Below, piece by piece: positions 61,133 to 64,000 of a stretch of 64,000 nt of DNA. The stretch is from Winogradskyella sp. (GTDB lineage Bacteria; Bacteroidota; Bacteroidia; Flavobacteriales; Flavobacteriaceae): contig NZ_JANQIM010000048.1 of assembly GCF_028282165.1 (NCBI RefSeq), forward strand, positions 1 to 64,000, read 5' to 3'. The position numbers and the translations under genes are program-made. Position 1 is the stretch's first letter; the number at the start of each line of letters is the position of its first letter. Below the pieces are notes generated by a model. That model saw nothing but the letters and a program-made list of their open reading frames with translations. It was not told where the DNA came from and did not search any database.

Positions 61133-61555
61133 ATGGGCACACTAGTAAAAATTGCAGTTTTATTCATCATAAGCATTTTCACCTTTCATTCGCAAGCACA
61201 GGAATCTTATAGCTTAACCGTAAAAGTTGAAGATGCCGATAATAACGATGGCAAAATGTTGATAGCAGTTTACGATAACGCATCAGATTTTTTGGACAAG
61301 ACATTTAAAGGTACTAAGAGCGACATCAGTAACAATGGATGTGTGGTAACTTTCGAAAACATCCCAGAGGGCACTTACGCTGTTTCCATTTTTCATGATG
61401 AAAATGACAATGGTAAGTTAGACAGCAATTTTATAGGTATCCCAAAAGAAGATTATGGATGCTCAAATGGTGCTACGGGCTTTATGGGACCTCCAAAATG
61501 GAAAGATGCGAAGTTCGAATTAAAATCAGATAAAACAATAACCATAACACTTTAA
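61133..61555 (+). CDS. DUF2141 domain-containing secreted protein
   Basis: 140 residues from the ATG at 61133; the longer frame from 61097 adds 12 residues that precede the probable transcription start. MGTLVKIAVLFIISIFTFHSQAQ is a signal peptide. The DUF2141 beta sandwich follows: LTVKVEDADNNDGKMLIAVYD near 28-48, FENIPEGTYAVSIFHDENDNGKLDSNFIG near 83-111, whose DENDNGKLD resembles a calcium-binding loop. Function unknown. First gene of the LytS operon, probably periplasmic or exported. Confidence 0.87.
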   Translation: MGTLVKIAVLFIISIFTFHSQAQESYSLTVKVEDADNNDGKMLIAVYDNASDFLDKTFKGTKSDISNNGCVVTFENIPEGTYAVSIFHDENDNGKLDSNFIGIPKEDYGCSNGATGFMGPPKWKDAKFELKSDKTITITL

Positions 61556-61566
61556 CCAATAAACAC

Positions 61567-62190
61567 ATGAAGAATTTATTTATAGTCGTTTTGTTGGTCG
61601 TGACTGGAATAACGCAATCACAGACCAATTTTGAAAAAGGCATGACCAAAGCCTTTGAATTTTGGAACGCTGATAAATGGGACGAGGCTGAAAATATGTT
61701 TGAACGCATTGCTAATGCCGAAGCAGACGAATGGTTGCCTAACTATTACATTGCACAAATGAATAGTCTAAAAAGTTGGGATGAAAAAGACGAAGCCGTT
61801 ATAAAGGCTCAACTTGAAAAAGCGCAAGAACACCTCGATATCGCCATGATGAAAAGTGAAGATAACGTAGAACTTTTAGTGATGCAAGCACAGATCTATA
61901 CCAATTGGGTGGCGTTTGATGGTAGAACTTATGGAATGAAGTATTCGGCAAAGGTTGCCCAATTGTATGCTGAGGCCGTAAAGTTAGATCCGACAAATCC
62001 TAGAGCCGCATTTTGTAAAGCCGATTGGGATATGGGGAGTGCTAGGTACTTCGGAAAGGATCCAGCACCTTATTGCAAGGATGTTGAAGCGTCTATTGAA
62101 CTTTTTGATACCTTTAAACCAAAGAGCGATTTTCATCCAAATTGGGGGAAGGAACGTGCTGAAAAGACTTTAGCACAATGCAAAGGATAG
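61567..62190 (+). CDS. Secreted TPR-containing protein
   Basis: 207 residues. Signal peptide MKNLFIVVLLVVTGITQSQ. KGMTKAFEFWNADKWDEAENMFERIANAEA near 25-54 is a TPR pair, and AKVAQLYAEAVKLDPTNPRAAF near 127-148 a second. Similar small TPR proteins accompany DUF2141/LytS operons in flavobacteria. Start 11 bp after the DUF2141 stop. Confidence 0.82.
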   Translation: MKNLFIVVLLVVTGITQSQTNFEKGMTKAFEFWNADKWDEAENMFERIANAEADEWLPNYYIAQMNSLKSWDEKDEAVIKAQLEKAQEHLDIAMMKSEDNVELLVMQAQIYTNWVAFDGRTYGMKYSAKVAQLYAEAVKLDPTNPRAAFCKADWDMGSARYFGKDPAPYCKDVEASIELFDTFKPKSDFHPNWGKERAEKTLAQCKG

Positions 62191-62209
62191 TATTTTAATA
62201 TAGAAAACA

Positions 62210-63568
62210 ATGAAAGAATTTTTTAAAACGGTAATTAAGGGAATAATAGTAGCGATAGTGCTTATGACTGTCGATCAATTGATTCGCTATTTCTCTGGTG
62301 CTACCATTACTTTTGATAAGAAGTTCTTAAGGATGTTTTCTTATTACATCATTTATTCTGTTCCCTTAACCCTTGTCAATGTTTATTTTTTTGATTATTT
62401 GAATCAGAAAGTAGTTTGGGTAAAATATGTTAAATACCGTTTTGTTATAGGGTTTATAGGCTCAGTAATAATATCACTGATCACCATCTTTTTTGTACGT
62501 ATCTTCATTGGACTCGTCGTTGAAGGTGAAAGTTGGTTAGAATTTGTTGCGGGTGAGCGCATGCGATACTACCTGAGTGCACTATTTATAACATTGGCTA
62601 TATCTATTTTTTTTCATGCTATTTATTATTACAAGGAATCACAAAAAACTAAGGTTAAGGAGCAAAAGGTTATAGCAGGTACTGCAAGTGCCAAGTTCGA
62701 TGCCTTAAAGAATCAGTTAGACCCACATTTTCTATTTAATAGCTTAAATGTATTAACGAGTTTAATTGAAGAGAATCCAGATAGTGCCCAAAGGTTTACA
62801 ACCGCCTTGTCTAAAGTCTATCGCTATGTGCTAGAGCAGAAAAATAAGGAACTAGTAACTGTAGATGAAGAATTGAATTTTGCAAGAACCTATATGTCGC
62901 TTTTAAAAATGCGATTTGAAGACAGCATTATTTTCGAGATTCCAGATAAGGCTTCAAACCCAGAAAGTAAAGTGGTGCCTTTGTCCCTACAGTTGCTTTT
63001 AGAAAATGCTGTGAAACACAATATGGTAACCACAAGTAAACCATTACACATAAAAATATACGAAGATGGAAATCATTTGGTAGTGATGAATAATCTTCAA
63101 CCAAAACAAATCGTAAAGAAGGGTAGTGGTGTAGGTTTAGAGAATATTAAACAACGCTACAAACTACTTACAGAACGAAAAGTCTATATCAATCAAAGAG
63201 ACACGGATTTTGCAGTAGCAATTCCTATGCTCACAAAACAAATATCAATCATGAGAGCAGCACAAAAATCACAAGAACGTCTTAATGACGACTACGTTAG
63301 AGCACGTAAACGTGTAGAAGAACTTAAAGCATTTTATTACAGCCTAATTGCTTATGTCCTTGTTATACCTTTTTTAATTTTTATATGGTATAAATATTCA
63401 CAGCATACCATTCAATGGTTCTGGTTTCCAATTTTTGGTTGGGGCATTAGCTTAGCTTTTCAAGCGTATAGAGTGTATGTCGATGAAGGTGCTTTTGGAG
63501 CCAAATGGGAAGAACGCAAAATTGAAGAATATATGCGTCAGGAAGAAGAAAAAAATCGTTGGAAATAA
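62210..63568 (+). CDS. LytS-type sensor histidine kinase with C-terminal 2TM domain
   Basis: 452 residues. Four membrane helices span about 10-28, 48-65, 78-104 and 122-141. DALKNQLDPHFLFNSLNVL at 164-182 is the LytS/YehU-type H-box with phospho-acceptor His173. LQLLLENAVKHNMV near 262-275 is the N-box and GSGVGLENIKQRYKLL near 302-317 the G-box of the ATP domain. From about 355 to 452 there is an added 2TM domain (ARKRVEELKAFYYSLIAYVL, then AKWEERKIEEYM), the same fold as the next gene. The cognate LytTR regulator should lie beyond the right edge. Confidence 0.93.
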   Translation: MKEFFKTVIKGIIVAIVLMTVDQLIRYFSGATITFDKKFLRMFSYYIIYSVPLTLVNVYFFDYLNQKVVWVKYVKYRFVIGFIGSVIISLITIFFVRIFIGLVVEGESWLEFVAGERMRYYLSALFITLAISIFFHAIYYYKESQKTKVKEQKVIAGTASAKFDALKNQLDPHFLFNSLNVLTSLIEENPDSAQRFTTALSKVYRYVLEQKNKELVTVDEELNFARTYMSLLKMRFEDSIIFEIPDKASNPESKVVPLSLQLLLENAVKHNMVTTSKPLHIKIYEDGNHLVVMNNLQPKQIVKKGSGVGLENIKQRYKLLTERKVYINQRDTDFAVAIPMLTKQISIMRAAQKSQERLNDDYVRARKRVEELKAFYYSLIAYVLVIPFLIFIWYKYSQHTIQWFWFPIFGWGISLAFQAYRVYVDEGAFGAKWEERKIEEYMRQEEEKNRWK

Positions 63569-63578
63569 AACTTAAGTC

Positions 63579-63893
63579 ATGAAATATCAAGATTCTAATC
63601 TAAACTACATAAAGGCCAAAAACAGGGTCGAAAAAGAGCGAGGTTTTTACACACATCTCATCGTATATGTGTTGGTAAATATAGGTATTACACTAATTAA
63701 AGTATGGAATGATTTAGATAGTTGGGAAAGCTTTACCAATGAATTAATCAGCATCAACGTACTTAGCGTTTGGTGTATTTGGGGTATCTTTCTCATATTG
63801 CATTTCATGTCCTTTAAGTTTGGCAGCGCTTGGGAAGAGCGTAAAATAGAAGCGTTAATGAAAAAAGAATTGTCTAAAGATTCAAAAAAATAA
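63579..63893 (+). CDS. 2TM domain-containing protein
   Basis: 104 residues. AKNRVEKERGFYTHLIVYVLVNIGI near 13-37 is the first amphipathic stretch plus helix and WCIWGIFLILHFMSF near 67-81 the second helix, ending with WEERKIEALM near 87-96. It is colinear with the C-terminal domain of the kinase encoded 10 bp upstream. 2TM proteins accompany LytS/LytTR systems in Bacteroidota and are presumed membrane adaptors; their role is unproven. Confidence 0.9.
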   Translation: MKYQDSNLNYIKAKNRVEKERGFYTHLIVYVLVNIGITLIKVWNDLDSWESFTNELISINVLSVWCIWGIFLILHFMSFKFGSAWEERKIEALMKKELSKDSKK

Positions 63894-63897
63894 TAAC

Positions 63898-64000
63898 ATG
63901 GAAAAGTATAGCATAGAACCTTATAAAGACAAAGATGAGGTTTCAGATTTTAGAAAAGAAGAAGCATATTTAAGAGCTAAGAAGAAGGTCGATTCCATAA
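63898..64000 (+). CDS. Start of a further 2TM-type gene (cut by the window)
   Basis: ATG at 63898, four bases after the preceding stop. The 34 readable residues (MEKYSIEPYKDKDEVSDFRK, then EEAYLRAKKKVDSI) end in R-A-K-K-K-V, which matches the R-A/V-K/R-x-R-V opening of the two preceding 2TM domains. A third 2TM protein is therefore likely. The rest lies outside the window. Confidence 0.6.
   Translation, partial: MEKYSIEPYKDKDEVSDFRKEEAYLRAKKKVDSI

Overview
The window reads as chromosome of a marine-type member of the Flavobacteriaceae (Bacteroidota). Supporting signs are low G+C, a gliding lipoprotein (GldI), two large secreted proteins of the type IX secretion (T9SS) kind, DUF368/DUF349/DUF5606/DUF6503/DUF3810 proteins typical of the group, and Bacteroidota promoters in which the -7 box TAnnTTTG sits just upstream of many start codons. 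No rRNA, tRNA, CRISPR array, phage or insertion sequence was found. The genus cannot be fixed from sequence alone.

Layout: 1-5.4 kb holds a truncated T9SS-type secreted protein, an ABC-2 exporter pair and a kinase-like unknown. 5.4-9 kb holds a pRiA4b ORF-3-like protein, heme A synthase, a GNAT enzyme and a CCA/poly(A) polymerase; two heptamer tandem arrays lie on the stop codons of the last-named polymerase and of heme A synthase. 9.1-18.6 kb is a dense surface-glycan locus (asparagine synthase, eight glycosyltransferase-type genes including DUF616 and CgeB-like, an FkbM methyltransferase, a Kdo-kinase-like protein) whose genes switch strand repeatedly and meet tail to tail. 18.7-28.3 kb is mostly housekeeping: dapD, ruvX, def, DUF5606, mazG, DUF349, aroE and a tandem PopT-like (DUF368) pair. 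28.3-37.5 kb holds a TPR protein and the minus-strand block RelA/SpoT - Fur family - purA - OstA - aminotransferase. 37.6-41.1 kb holds a frameshifted low-molecular-weight phosphatase, a HxlR regulator with two well-defined operators, a SnoaL-like gene, an M48 protease and a SpoU methyltransferase. 41.3-53.2 kb holds a 1537-residue T9SS protein, a DUF6503 lipoprotein, DUF3810, pepD, a cyclophilin-FKBP lipoprotein, gldI, an NrnA-like DHH enzyme and ndk.

The least ordinary part is 53.28-58.90 kb: a seven-gene, fully overlapping minus-strand operon for a Liv-type ABC transporter (two ATPases, two permeases, a membrane-anchored binding protein) with two unrecognised genes embedded in it and a perfect 18-bp palindrome upstream. 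The right end (61.1-64 kb) is a LytS-type signalling operon (DUF2141, TPR protein, histidine kinase fused to a 2TM domain, then stand-alone 2TM proteins) preceded by a direct repeat with the geometry of a LytTR/ComE-type operator.

Other structure: a roughly 250-bp tandem duplication with two terminator-like hairpins lies between the divergent genes dapD and ruvX, where neither neighbour can use it as a 3' end, so a small RNA is possible. Several families of short dispersed palindromic repeats lie between genes; one forms the loop of a terminator and one supplies a false 5' extension to a gene. All calls come from reading the sequence. No database search, folding program or base-composition calculation was run.
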